NCBI GenBank assembly: GCA_035697485.1 | Contig: DASSCU010000053.1 | Location: 1-43,405, forward strand | Reading direction: 5' to 3' | Length of the DNA: 43,405 nt | From: Actinomycetota bacterium | GTDB lineage: Bacteria > Actinomycetota > UBA4738 > HRBIN12 | Shown here: one piece after another, positions 31,424 through 39,560 of the stretch | How the letters are laid out: every line of letters starts with the position of its first letter | Numbering within the stretch: the stretch's first letter is position 1 | Position numbers and translations under genes: made by a program | The notes under the pieces: generated by a model | What the model was told of the DNA's origin: nothing | The model's input: the letters and a program-made list of their open reading frames with translations, nothing else | The model's database searches: none

Positions 31424-33025
31424 CTACGCCGCCCTCCTTCCGCGCTTGCGCTGCTTCAGGTACTCGCGCGCCGCGATCATGCCCGGCGCACCCATGATGC
31501 CCCCGCCCGGGTGCGTCGCAGACCCACACATCCACAGGTCCTTCACGGGCGTCTCGTACCGCGCCCAGCCGGGCACGGGCCGGTTGAAGAACAGCTGCTC
31601 GAGCGAGAGTTCGCCGGCGAAGATGTTTCCCTCGGAGAGCCCCGTGATGTCCTCGATGTCCTTGGGCGTCACGAACTGGGAGCCCTCGATCAGCGACCGG
31701 ATGTTCGGGAACCGCTCCTCGAGCGTGTCGATCACGTTCTGGCCGAACGCTTCGCGCTTCTCGTCGTCCCACCGCTCGCCGTTCTCGAGGTGGTAGGGCG
31801 CGTACTGCACGAAGCAGCTCATCACGTGTTTGCCGGGGGGCGCCATCGTCGGGTCGACGAGCGTCGGCATGATGCAGTCGATGTAGGGGCGCTTCGACGG
31901 ACGGCCGTACTTCGCGTCGTCGTAGGCGCGCTCCATGTAGTCGAGCGAGGGCGAGAACGAGATCGCGCCGCGCAGCCACGGGCCGACGCCCGGCTTGCAG
32001 GCGAGCTCTGGCAGCCCGCTCAGCGCGAGGTTCACCTTCCCGCTGGAGCCGCGGTACTTGTAACGCATCACCTCGTCGCGGAACGACGGCTCGAGGTCGT
32101 GCTCGTCGAGCAGGTTGATGAACGTCTGCCGGGAGTCGAGTGAGCTCATCACGACGTCGGCCTCGATCTCCTCGCCAGACTCGAGCACGACGCCGGTGGT
32201 GCGCTCGCCCGCGGTCTTGATGTGCGAGACGCCCGCCTCGGTGCGGATCTCCACGCCGAGCGAGAGCGCGCTGTTCGCGATCGCGTAAGCCACCGACCCG
32301 GTGCCGCCTCGCGGCACACCCCACGCACGGAACGCGCCGTCGATCTCGCCCATGTAGTGGTGCAGCAGCACGTAGGCCGTGCCGGGTGACCGAGGCCCCT
32401 GGAACGTGCCGATGATGCCCGAGGCGCTCATCGTGGCCTTCAGCGGCTCGGTCTCGAACCACTGGTCGAGGAAGTCGGCCGCGCTCATCGTCATCAGCTG
32501 GATGAACGTGGACTGCATCTTCTTCGGGAGGTCCTTGAACGCCTTCGCGAGCGGACCGAGCGGCAGCCAGTGGCCCGGTGTGATCTTCCCGGGGTCGGGC
32601 GGCGCGATCGACAGGATCGGCTTGATGAACCGGCCCATCTCGGCCATCAGCTGGCCGTACTCCTCGTAGACCTCGGCATCGTTCAGGCTCCAGCGCCGCA
32701 GCTCGCGCACGTTCTTGCCATGGTCGTTCACGCGCCAGAGGTAGTCGTCCTCGAGCGGCGTGATCGTGCCGTCGAGCGGCAGGATCTCGAGCCCGTGCTT
32801 GGGAAGCTGCAGGTCGCGAATGATCTCGGGCCGCAGCAGCGACACGACGTAGCTGAAGACCGAGAACTTGAACCCGGGCACGATCTCCTCGGTGAGGGTG
32901 GCCCCGCCCAGGATGTGCCGGCGTTCGAGCACGAGCACGTTCAGCCCGCCCTTCGCGAGGTAGGCGGCGTTGACGAGGCCGTTGTGCCCGCCTCCGATCA
33001 CGACCGCGTCGTACCGCTTCGCCAT
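31424..33025 (-). CDS. FAD-dependent oxidoreductase, phytoene-desaturase/PYROXD2-like, first of a pair
   Basis: A 533-residue relative of the next protein. It has MAKRYDAVVIGGGHNGLVNAAYLAKGG for FAD binding, LERRHILGGATLTEEIVPGF after it, and WMCGSATHPGGGIMGAPGMIAAREYL near the end. A GGTGSVAYAIANSALSLGVEIRTEAGVSHI segment matches the substrate-domain junction of the family. The ATG at 33025 is preceded by AGGAGG at seven bases. The pair may form a heteromer or act on successive substrates. The gene is divergent from a folate-enzyme gene. Reaction unknown. Confidence 0.88.
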   Translation of the reverse strand: MAKRYDAVVIGGGHNGLVNAAYLAKGGLNVLVLERRHILGGATLTEEIVPGFKFSVFSYVVSLLRPEIIRDLQLPKHGLEILPLDGTITPLEDDYLWRVNDHGKNVRELRRWSLNDAEVYEEYGQLMAEMGRFIKPILSIAPPDPGKITPGHWLPLGPLAKAFKDLPKKMQSTFIQLMTMSAADFLDQWFETEPLKATMSASGIIGTFQGPRSPGTAYVLLHHYMGEIDGAFRAWGVPRGGTGSVAYAIANSALSLGVEIRTEAGVSHIKTAGERTTGVVLESGEEIEADVVMSSLDSRQTFINLLDEHDLEPSFRDEVMRYKYRGSSGKVNLALSGLPELACKPGVGPWLRGAISFSPSLDYMERAYDDAKYGRPSKRPYIDCIMPTLVDPTMAPPGKHVMSCFVQYAPYHLENGERWDDEKREAFGQNVIDTLEERFPNIRSLIEGSQFVTPKDIEDITGLSEGNIFAGELSLEQLFFNRPVPGWARYETPVKDLWMCGSATHPGGGIMGAPGMIAAREYLKQRKRGRRAA

Positions 33026-33131
33026 GGGGTGCCTCCTGGGTGACTCGAAGTCAACGGGGCGTCCCCGAACACGGCCCGGGTCGCCGGTCGCCAATGCTAG
33101 TCGGGGGTCAGAACGCACACCAACGGCCCTT

Positions 33132-33144
33132 TGACCTCAGGTCA
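33132..33144. promoter_or_regulatory. Palindromic operator candidate TGACCT-C-AGGTCA
   Basis: A perfect 6-bp inverted repeat with a one-base centre lies midway in the 211-base gap between the divergent oxidoreductase and GcvT-like genes. The size suits a dimeric repressor. A TACCCT box at 33179-33184 could be a -10 for the plus-strand gene. No other clear element is seen in this gap. Confidence 0.4.
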
Positions 33145-33236
33145 GTCCGGTCCGTGCCGGGGCTCGGCGACGGTCGGCTACCCTACCCGCTGTCGAGCGT
33201 CTCCCGTGCGCCCGAGAACACCGAGGAGGTCCACCC

Positions 33237-34433
33237 GTGAGCGTGCCCACCGCGTTCTTCCCGCGCCAGGAGGCGCTGAACTCGAAGATGGCCTGGGGCG
33301 AGTGGTCCGGGTACTTCTCGGTGCCCGTCTACGCCGACTTCCACGACATCGAGTACAGCGCGATCCGCGAGGCGGCGGCGGTAATCGACATCAGCCCGCT
33401 CTACAAGTACGAGATCTCCGGCTCCGACGCGCAGCGCCTGCTCGACCGGGTGATGACCCGCGACATGACGAAGCTGCGGGTCGACCGCGTCGTCTACTCC
33501 CCGTGGTGCGACGAGGAGGGAAAGGTGCTCGACGACGGCACGATCACCCGCCTCGACGACACCACGTACCGCATCACCGCCGCCGACCCTTGCTACCGCT
33601 GGTTCATGCTGAACGCGACCGGGCTCGACGTCGAGATCGGCGACATCAGCGACCGCACCGCCGCCCTCGCCCTGCAGGGACGGCTGAGCCGCGAGGTGCT
33701 GCAGGACGCGACCGGGGCCGACTGGACCGATCTGAAGTACTTCGGCCGCCGCACGACCGAGATCGCCGGCGTCGCGGTCGACGTCACCCGCACCGGCTAC
33801 ACCGGCGACCGCGGATACGAGCTCTGGATCGCTGCCGACCAGGCGCTGCCCGTCTGGGACCGCATCTTCGAGGTGGGCGAGCGCTCCGGCATCTTCCCCG
33901 TCGGCATCAACGCGATGGACGTCGCGCGCGTGGAAGCCGGCCTGATCCTGATCGAGGCTGAGTACACCAGCGCACGCCACGCCGTCGCCCTCGAGCAGCA
34001 GTACTCGCCCTACGAGCTCGGCTTCGAGCCGCTCGTCGACCTCGGCAAGGCCACCGACTTCACCGGTCGCCGGGCCCTGCGTGCCGAGCACGCGGCCGGT
34101 GGTCCCGCCCGGCGGCTCGTCGGCGTCGAGCTCGACTGGCTCGGCATCGAGGCCATGTACGCGAAGCACGGCCTCGCCCCCGCGATCAGCCCCTTCGTGC
34201 ACCGCGACCCGGTGCCGGTCTACAACAAGGAGGGGAAGCAGGTCGGTCGCGCCACCTCGGTCACGTGGGGCACGACGATCAAGAAGATGGTGGGGTTCGG
34301 CTCGGTCGACAAGGGCCACGCGAAGCCCGGCACACGCCTCAGCGTCGAGTGGAGCGTCGAGGGCGAGCGCGGCAAGGTCGCCGCGACCGTCGTGCCGCTG
34401 CCCTTCCTCGAGCTGGATCGCAAGCGCACCTAG
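33237..34433 (+). CDS. GcvT-family aminomethyltransferase-like, tetrahydrofolate-dependent enzyme
   Basis: A 398-residue protein of the T-protein fold. Visible blocks: AAVIDISPLYKYEISGSDAQRLLDRVMTRDM, YSPWCDEEGKVLDDGTITRL, DVTRTGYTGDRGYELWI, and VGINAMDVARVEAGLILIEAEY (the last is the folate/substrate block GxxAxDxxRxEAG). The C-terminal half ends with the barrel domain QVGRATSVTWGTTIKKMVGFG. No glycine-cleavage P, H or L gene is nearby, so a demethylase or dehydrogenase role like DmdA, sarcosine or choline-degrading relatives is possible. The GTG at 33237 follows GAGGAGG. Substrate unknown. Confidence 0.85.
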   Translation: MSVPTAFFPRQEALNSKMAWGEWSGYFSVPVYADFHDIEYSAIREAAAVIDISPLYKYEISGSDAQRLLDRVMTRDMTKLRVDRVVYSPWCDEEGKVLDDGTITRLDDTTYRITAADPCYRWFMLNATGLDVEIGDISDRTAALALQGRLSREVLQDATGADWTDLKYFGRRTTEIAGVAVDVTRTGYTGDRGYELWIAADQALPVWDRIFEVGERSGIFPVGINAMDVARVEAGLILIEAEYTSARHAVALEQQYSPYELGFEPLVDLGKATDFTGRRALRAEHAAGGPARRLVGVELDWLGIEAMYAKHGLAPAISPFVHRDPVPVYNKEGKQVGRATSVTWGTTIKKMVGFGSVDKGHAKPGTRLSVEWSVEGERGKVAATVVPLPFLELDRKRT

Positions 34434-34512
34434 CCGCACCTTCCGTCGCAACGGGAACGCCATACGCGCCTCCTGCGCCGCCCGTCACGCCTCTGGGAAC
34501 ATGGAGTCGCCG

Positions 34513-36408
34513 ATGGAACGACGCTCTGACACCCGTGCCCTGATCGTGTTCGCGGCCCTCGCCGGCCTCGTCGGGCTCGTCGTCGGCATCGCCGGATCGT
34601 GGGTGCTCGGCGTCATCGTCGGCCTGATCACGCTGGGGATGGGGCTCGCGATCACCGTCTTGGGCCACGGCCGTGGGGGCGGAGCCGAGGCCGACCCCGG
34701 CAGGCGCCACCTGCTCGTCGCCGCCGGCCTGGGCGGGCTCGCCTGGGCGGTCGCCGGTCCCTCGATCGGCTGGGCGGCGCGCAAGCTCGGGCGCCCCGAC
34801 CCGCGTCCGATCCAGGAGGCGATGGCGACCGACCTCGGCTCGGAGTACTTGGAGCTCGTGCGGCGCACGTTCATCCCGCGACGCTCCGGTGACCTTCAGT
34901 TGCTGCTCGCTCCTTACAACAGCTCCAACTACCCGCAGGAGTCGCTCTCGCTCGTGCCGCAGGATCCGCGCACGAGCCACGCCAGCGTGTGGATGTACCT
35001 CGAACGCATCCCGCTGCTCATGCACGCACCCGGCCTCGTGGCCGCGAGCGACTCCGACGCACGGGTCACGCTCGCCGACCTCGCCCCGACGACCGCGCAG
35101 CTGATCGGGTTCGACGGCTGGCCCGACGACCGCGACGGCTCGCCGCTGCCGCTGAGCGCCACGGGATCGACGAGGCCCCCGCGGGTCGTCGTGACGTTCG
35201 TGATCGACGGAGGCGGCTGGAACGTGCTGAAGGCCTTCCCGGACGATTGGCCGAACCTGCGAGCGCTGATGGACGAGAGCGCGAACTTCCGCAACGCGAT
35301 CGTGGGTTCGTTCCCCGCGGTGACCGCGTGCGCCCACGGCACGATCGGCACGGGCGCCTTCCCGAACCGTCACGGTGTGACCGGGCACAATATCCGCGAC
35401 GAGCAGGGCGTCGTTCGCAAGGCCTACGACACCCCGGGGAAGGCGCGGCCCGGCGACATCTGGATCCCTACCCTGTCCGACCTCTGGCACGAGGAAACGA
35501 ACGCGTGGGTCGGGCAGATCGGGTATCAGGTCTGGCACCTCGGCATGATGGGGTACGGCGGACGCGACCGTCCCGCTGACGACCTGCCGGTCGGCGTCTT
35601 CTGGGACGAGGACGGCACGGCGACCTGGCAACCCCACAACCCCGAGCTGTTCCGGCTCCCTGCGTCGATGCCGACCCCCGACGACTACCAGCGCTATCTC
35701 GACGAGTTCGACGACCCGGGCTGGGACTCCGACTTCACGCCCGTCGGGCGACAGTCGCCGTGCTGCCGCCCGCCGATCGTGCGGTATCAGGGCGACGTGA
35801 TCGAAGCGGCCTTCGATTCCGAGCCGATCGGGGACGGCGCGACCGGCCTGCTCTCCACGACCTACAAGTCGCCGGACTACACGGGCCACGTCTACGGCAT
35901 GGGCTCGAAATGGACCGGTCTGCAGCTGCGCGCGGTCGACGAAGAATTGGGGCGGCTGAGGATGATGCTCGACGAACGCTTCCCCGACGAGTACGCGTTG
36001 ATCGTGACCGCCGACCACGGACAGTGCCCGCTGCCGGACTCGGTGGGCGGCGTGCGGCTCGACCCGATCCAGCTCGAGCGCTTCGTCGAGTCACGGTTCT
36101 CGGGCGTGACCGGCGTGGTCGAGAGCGTCGTACCCTCGGAGGTCTTCCTGAACGTCGACCGGCTCCGCGACAATGGCGGCGCCACGATCGAGGACGTCGC
36201 TGCCTCGCTCGCCGACTACCGATACCGGCAGAACATCGGCGCCTACGTGCCGCGCAGCGCCGTCGAGCAGGACCTGCTCGACCAGAAGGAGTTCGCGGCC
36301 GTCTTCGGCACGACGTTCCTCGAGTCGCTCGCCGATCGCGACCTCGCGAGGTACGGCGACACCGTCTACGCGGACGGCGACCCGGACGGTTTGCCCGGCC
36401 TCATCTAG
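34513..36408 (+). CDS. Membrane-anchored type I phosphodiesterase/alkaline-phosphatase superfamily protein with permuted lobes
   Basis: A 631-residue protein. Helices at about 9-28, 29-50 and 66-84 anchor it. Residues 127-215 (THASVWMYLERIPLLMHAPG-like strand with His156, then LADLAPTTAQLIGFDGW and DGSPLPL) match the C-terminal part of type I phosphodiesterases. The catalytic lobe comes after it: VTFVIDGGGW with metal Asp232, AVTACAHGTIGTGAFPNRHG with candidate nucleophile Thr271, SPDYTGH, and VTADHGQCP. In known members these come first. The ATG at 34513 is preferred to 34501 because GGAG lies six bases upstream. It is 79 bases after the GcvT-like gene. Substrate likely a phosphodiester or phosphonate, not shown. 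Confidence 0.82.
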   Translation: MERRSDTRALIVFAALAGLVGLVVGIAGSWVLGVIVGLITLGMGLAITVLGHGRGGGAEADPGRRHLLVAAGLGGLAWAVAGPSIGWAARKLGRPDPRPIQEAMATDLGSEYLELVRRTFIPRRSGDLQLLLAPYNSSNYPQESLSLVPQDPRTSHASVWMYLERIPLLMHAPGLVAASDSDARVTLADLAPTTAQLIGFDGWPDDRDGSPLPLSATGSTRPPRVVVTFVIDGGGWNVLKAFPDDWPNLRALMDESANFRNAIVGSFPAVTACAHGTIGTGAFPNRHGVTGHNIRDEQGVVRKAYDTPGKARPGDIWIPTLSDLWHEETNAWVGQIGYQVWHLGMMGYGGRDRPADDLPVGVFWDEDGTATWQPHNPELFRLPASMPTPDDYQRYLDEFDDPGWDSDFTPVGRQSPCCRPPIVRYQGDVIEAAFDSEPIGDGATGLLSTTYKSPDYTGHVYGMGSKWTGLQLRAVDEELGRLRMMLDERFPDEYALIVTADHGQCPLPDSVGGVRLDPIQLERFVESRFSGVTGVVESVVPSEVFLNVDRLRDNGGATIEDVAASLADYRYRQNIGAYVPRSAVEQDLLDQKEFAAVFGTTFLESLADRDLARYGDTVYADGDPDGLPGLI

Positions 36409-36419
36409 TCTACGCTGGA

Positions 36420-37052
36420 CTACCAGCCGCGTGCGATCCATTCGGGCAGGTGCGGGGCCTCCGCGCCCACCGTCGTGGGATCGCCGTGTCCCGGGTGCAC
36501 GGCGGTCTCGGGCGGCATGATGAGGATGCGCTCGCGGATCGACGCGATGATCACCTCGAAATCGCCGAGCTCGTCACCCGTGGAACCCGGGCCGCCCGGG
36601 AACAACGTGTCGCCGTCGAACAGATCGTGGCTCGCGGTGTGGTGGAAGCTGACGCTCCCAGGGGTGTGTCCCGGGGTGTGGAGTACCCGGAGCTCGACGC
36701 CGTCGGCCACGAGCAGGTCTCCCTCCGAGAGGTCACGGTCGGGTGCGCGATCCGGCCAGGTGCGCTTCCAGACGGGCGCGTCGGCGGGATGCAGCAGGAT
36801 CGGGGCATCGACGGCGTCACGGAGATCGAACGCGGCGTCGACGTGGTCCCAGTGCCCATGCGTGCAGGCGATCGCCGTCACACGCCGCCCGGCGACCGCG
36901 TCAACGATCGGACCGGCGTCGTGCGAGGCGTCCACCACGACGACCTCGTTGGCGCCACCCACGACCCAGACGTTGTTCTGGACCTCGGTCGGACCCTGCC
37001 CCGGGTCGTCACGGGTGACGATCGTGCTGACGACATCGATCCGGAGGGTCAC
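36420..37052 (-). CDS. Metallo-beta-lactamase-fold hydrolase (glyoxalase II-like)
   Basis: A 210-residue protein with the full metal set: HGHWDHVD (HxHxDH), LHTPGHTPGSVSFH, and DGDTLFPGG, followed by the terminal VHPGHGDPTTVG. Length and blocks fit glyoxalase II-like MBL hydrolases, which cleave thioesters or related compounds. The GTG at 37052 is set by a TACGAT box six bases upstream (no ribosome-binding site); an upstream frame extension is discarded. Its stop faces the phosphodiesterase stop across 11 bases. Substrate unknown. Confidence 0.88.
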   Translation of the reverse strand: MTLRIDVVSTIVTRDDPGQGPTEVQNNVWVVGGANEVVVVDASHDAGPIVDAVAGRRVTAIACTHGHWDHVDAAFDLRDAVDAPILLHPADAPVWKRTWPDRAPDRDLSEGDLLVADGVELRVLHTPGHTPGSVSFHHTASHDLFDGDTLFPGGPGSTGDELGDFEVIIASIRERILIMPPETAVHPGHGDPTTVGAEAPHLPEWIARGW

Positions 37053-37058
37053 GTTGCC

Positions 37059-37064
37059 ATCGTA
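37059..37064 (-). promoter_or_regulatory. -10 box TACGAT of the MBL hydrolase gene
   Basis: TACGAT on the minus strand ends six bases before the GTG at 37052, consistent with leaderless transcription. Confidence 0.5.
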
Positions 37065-37078
37065 CCCGCGCCGGTCGG

Positions 37079-37738
37079 CTACCCGTTGTGCATCGGACCG
37101 TGATCGGTCTCCTCGTCGAACGTGTTCCCCTCGGCCGGGATCGGCGTGCCTCTCAGGATGCGCGCGAGGTGCACGGTGTTGTGCGCCATCCACCGCGTCG
37201 TGCGCTGCGTGTACGCGTGGTGCTCCCCGCCCGCCTCGATATAGCTCGGACCGGGCCCGGCGTCACCGACCCAATAGGTGTCGGCGTTCGGCGGGATCGC
37301 GCAGCCCAGGTGCGACAGGTTGAACAGGGTCGTCTCGGCGGCAGCGTGGGCGCCGTCCTCGTTCCCGGTGACCACGACACAACCGACCTTGTTGTAGAGC
37401 GGGTACTGTCCGGCCTCGTTGCGCTCGTTGTAGGTGCCGTCGAGTCGCTCGATCACCAACTGGGCCACCGATCCACGCACCCCGAACCAGATCGGCGTGC
37501 CGATACAGATGATGTCGGCGGCCTTCACCTTCTCGAGGATGCGCGGCCACTCATCGCCGTTCCCCTCGTCGGAGCTGACCCCGAAGCGGACGTCGTAGTC
37601 GGTGACGCGGACGATCTCGGTCTGCACGTCCATCGTGTCCCACCACTCCTTCACCTTCAGCATCAGCGCCTCGGTGTTGGAGACCTCGGGGGCGTACTTC
37701 AGCGTGCAGTTCAGCATCACAGCTCGCAGGTCGGTCAC
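37079..37738 (-). CDS. Flavodoxin-like NAD(P)H-dependent oxidoreductase
   Basis: A 219-residue protein of the FMN-binding flavodoxin-like fold: MTDLRAVMLNCTLKYAPEVSNTEALMLKV at the phosphate loop, DIICIGTPIWFGVRGSVAQLVIERLD as the WxF ring region, and GCVVVTGNEDGAHAAAETTLFNL before the last strand. These are typical of the NADPH-dependent FMN reductase/WrbA-like flavodoxin family, which reduces quinones, flavins or metals. The GTG at 37738 follows GGGAGGGG. It is followed by the MBL hydrolase after 26 bases on the same strand. Electron acceptor unknown. Confidence 0.85.
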   Translation of the reverse strand: MTDLRAVMLNCTLKYAPEVSNTEALMLKVKEWWDTMDVQTEIVRVTDYDVRFGVSSDEGNGDEWPRILEKVKAADIICIGTPIWFGVRGSVAQLVIERLDGTYNERNEAGQYPLYNKVGCVVVTGNEDGAHAAAETTLFNLSHLGCAIPPNADTYWVGDAGPGPSYIEAGGEHHAYTQRTTRWMAHNTVHLARILRGTPIPAEGNTFDEETDHGPMHNG

Positions 37739-37827
37739 GGCCCCTCCCTCGCTCGGTCCGATACGGCGCCGTCGCACCCGGGAGCCTCAGCGTTACACAC
37801 GGGCCGTTCGCGTGACAGGATGCGCGC

Positions 37828-39093
37828 GTGCCCGGCTCGCTCTCCCTCTCCGACGACGATCTCGCGGCGCTCGACGGTGAGCGCGGTGCCGCTGCGCAGC
37901 TCGCGATGCGCATCCTCGCCCGCACGGCCGAGGCGATGGACGCCCCGCACCTGCTCGAGGTGTCCTCGGCGCACATCGACGGCTGCTTGTACCACGGCCG
38001 TGCTGGGCTGGACTTCGCCAGGCGCCTCGCCGACGGCGGTGCCCGCGTCGCGATCCCCACGACCCTCAACGTCTCCTCGCTCGACCTGCTCCACCCCGAG
38101 CTCGTGCACCTCGACCGCGAGACGGTGGCGGACGCCCGGGCCTTGATGGACGCATACCTGGCGATGGGGTGCCGTCCCACCTGGACGTGCGCCCCCTACC
38201 AGCTGGCAGTGCGGCCGGCCCTCGGCGAGCACGTCGCCTGGGCCGAGTCGAACGCGATCGTCTTCGCCAACTCCGTGCTCGGAGCCCGCACCGGCCGCTA
38301 CGGCGACTTCATCGACATCTGCTGCGCGATCACCGGGCGAGCACCCGCGGCCGGCCTGCATCTGGACGGGGAACGACTCGCGAGGACGGTGTTCCGCCTC
38401 GGAACGCTCCCCGCACCGTTGCTCGCCGACGAGGCGGCGTTCGCGGCGATCGGCCACCTGGTGGGTCGTCGCACGGGGAACGCGGTGCCGGCGATCGTGG
38501 GATTGCCGCTGTCGACCACGGAAGACCACTTGAAGGCCTTCGGCGCAGCGGCGGCGTCGTCGGGCGCCGTCGCGATGTTCCACGCGACCGGTGTGACGCC
38601 CGAGGCGCCGACGCTGGAGGCGGCGACCGGGGGCGCGGAGCCGGTGCTCGATCTCGAGATCGGACCCGCCGACGTGCGGGCGGCGCGCGACGAGCTGTCG
38701 ACCGTGGAGGTCGGCGCCGCCGTCGGGAGCGTGAGCCTGGGAACGCCGCACTGCTCGGTGGCCGAACTCCGGCGCCTCGCCGGACTCGTCGAAGGGCGCA
38801 GGCTCGCGGTGCCGTGCTACGTGAACACCGGCCGCGACGTGCTGGCTGCTGTTCCGGCGGTCGCCGACGCCCTGTCGGCGGCCGGCGTCACGATCGTGAC
38901 CGACACGTGCACCTACATCACGCCGATCATCGAGCGGGCCGCCACACCGGTCGTCACGAACTCCGGCAAGTGGGCGTGGTACGCACCAGGCAACCTCGGC
39001 TTCGACGTCGCCATCGCCACACTCGATGAGTGTGTCGACTCGGCGGAAGCGGGCCACCTCGTCCGCGACCGGAAGGTGTGGGGCGATGAGTGA
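37828..39093 (+). CDS. Aconitase X catalytic (large) subunit, DUF521
   Basis: A 421-residue AcnX large subunit. Family blocks include LEVSSAHIDGCLYHGRAGLDFA, ESNAIVFANSVLGARTGRYGDFIDICCAITGRAP, GTPHCSVAELRRLAGLVEGR, DTCTYITP and VVTNSGKWAWYAPG; the conserved Cys residues (in DICCAI, GTPHCS and DTCTY) probably ligate an iron-sulfur cluster. Bacterial AcnX dehydrates cis-3-hydroxy-L-proline; the archaeal form dehydrates phosphomevalonate. Here the swivel domain is a separate protein, encoded in an overlapping frame (8 bases). GTG at 37828 has CAGGAT just upstream, usable as -10 or ribosome site. Which substrate applies is not decided. Confidence 0.88.
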   Translation: MPGSLSLSDDDLAALDGERGAAAQLAMRILARTAEAMDAPHLLEVSSAHIDGCLYHGRAGLDFARRLADGGARVAIPTTLNVSSLDLLHPELVHLDRETVADARALMDAYLAMGCRPTWTCAPYQLAVRPALGEHVAWAESNAIVFANSVLGARTGRYGDFIDICCAITGRAPAAGLHLDGERLARTVFRLGTLPAPLLADEAAFAAIGHLVGRRTGNAVPAIVGLPLSTTEDHLKAFGAAAASSGAVAMFHATGVTPEAPTLEAATGGAEPVLDLEIGPADVRAARDELSTVEVGAAVGSVSLGTPHCSVAELRRLAGLVEGRRLAVPCYVNTGRDVLAAVPAVADALSAAGVTIVTDTCTYITPIIERAATPVVTNSGKWAWYAPGNLGFDVAIATLDECVDSAEAGHLVRDRKVWGDE

Positions 39094-39511
39094 GTCGTCG
39101 ACGACCGGCGCCCGGACGCTCGTGCCCGGTATGGCCACGGGCGAGGTGCTTGTCCTCGACGAACCGCTCAGCTTCTGGGGGGGCCTCGACCCGGAGTCGG
39201 GGGCGCTGATCGACGCCCACCATCCCCAGGTCGGCGCGTCGCTCGCCGGGAGGGTGCTCGTGATGCCCTCGGGCAGGGGATCGAGCTCGAGCTCGTACGT
39301 GCTGGCCGAGGCGATCCGCGCCGGCACCGCGCCCGTCGCTGTGGTGCTCGGCGAGGCCGATGCGATCGTGGCCCTCGGCGCGATCGTCGCCGCGGAGCTG
39401 TACGGCATCGCGGTCCCCGTCGTGGTCTCGGCCGATCCGGCCCTCGTGACGGGCTCGACGGTGACGGTGAACGCGGAGGCCGGAGGCCGCGTCGACATCT
39501 CGCCCAGCTGA
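39086..39511 (+). CDS. Aconitase X swivel-domain (small) subunit, DUF126
   Basis: A 141-residue AcnX small subunit: GMATGEVLVLDEPLSFWGGLDPESG, then the swivel-domain core LAGRVLVMPSGRGSSSSSYVLAEAI and IVAAELYGIAVPVVV. The GRGSSSSS loop normally contacts the substrate and contains the conserved Ser. It starts inside the last codons of the large subunit (ATGAGTGA, 8-base overlap), so the two chains are made together and should assemble into one enzyme. No signal peptide; cytosolic. Confidence 0.9.
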   Translation: MSESSTTGARTLVPGMATGEVLVLDEPLSFWGGLDPESGALIDAHHPQVGASLAGRVLVMPSGRGSSSSSYVLAEAIRAGTAPVAVVLGEADAIVALGAIVAAELYGIAVPVVVSADPALVTGSTVTVNAEAGGRVDISPS

Positions 39512-39548
39512 GCTCGCCACGCCCATCCGGCGATCGAGACGCCGCGGC

Positions 39549-39554
39549 TACACT
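39549..39554 (+). promoter_or_regulatory. -10 box TACACT of the cyclase/ATPase gene
   Basis: TACACT ends six bases before the GTG at 39561; no ribosome-binding site is present, so the mRNA is probably leaderless. Confidence 0.5.
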
Positions 39555-39560
39555 CGCCGC

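Noticed and set aside
29815-33025. Carotenoid desaturase pair (crtI) interpretation.
   Set aside because: CrtI-like folds are present, but there is no crtB, crtE or cyclase gene nearby and the sequences look more like PYROXD2-type proteins.
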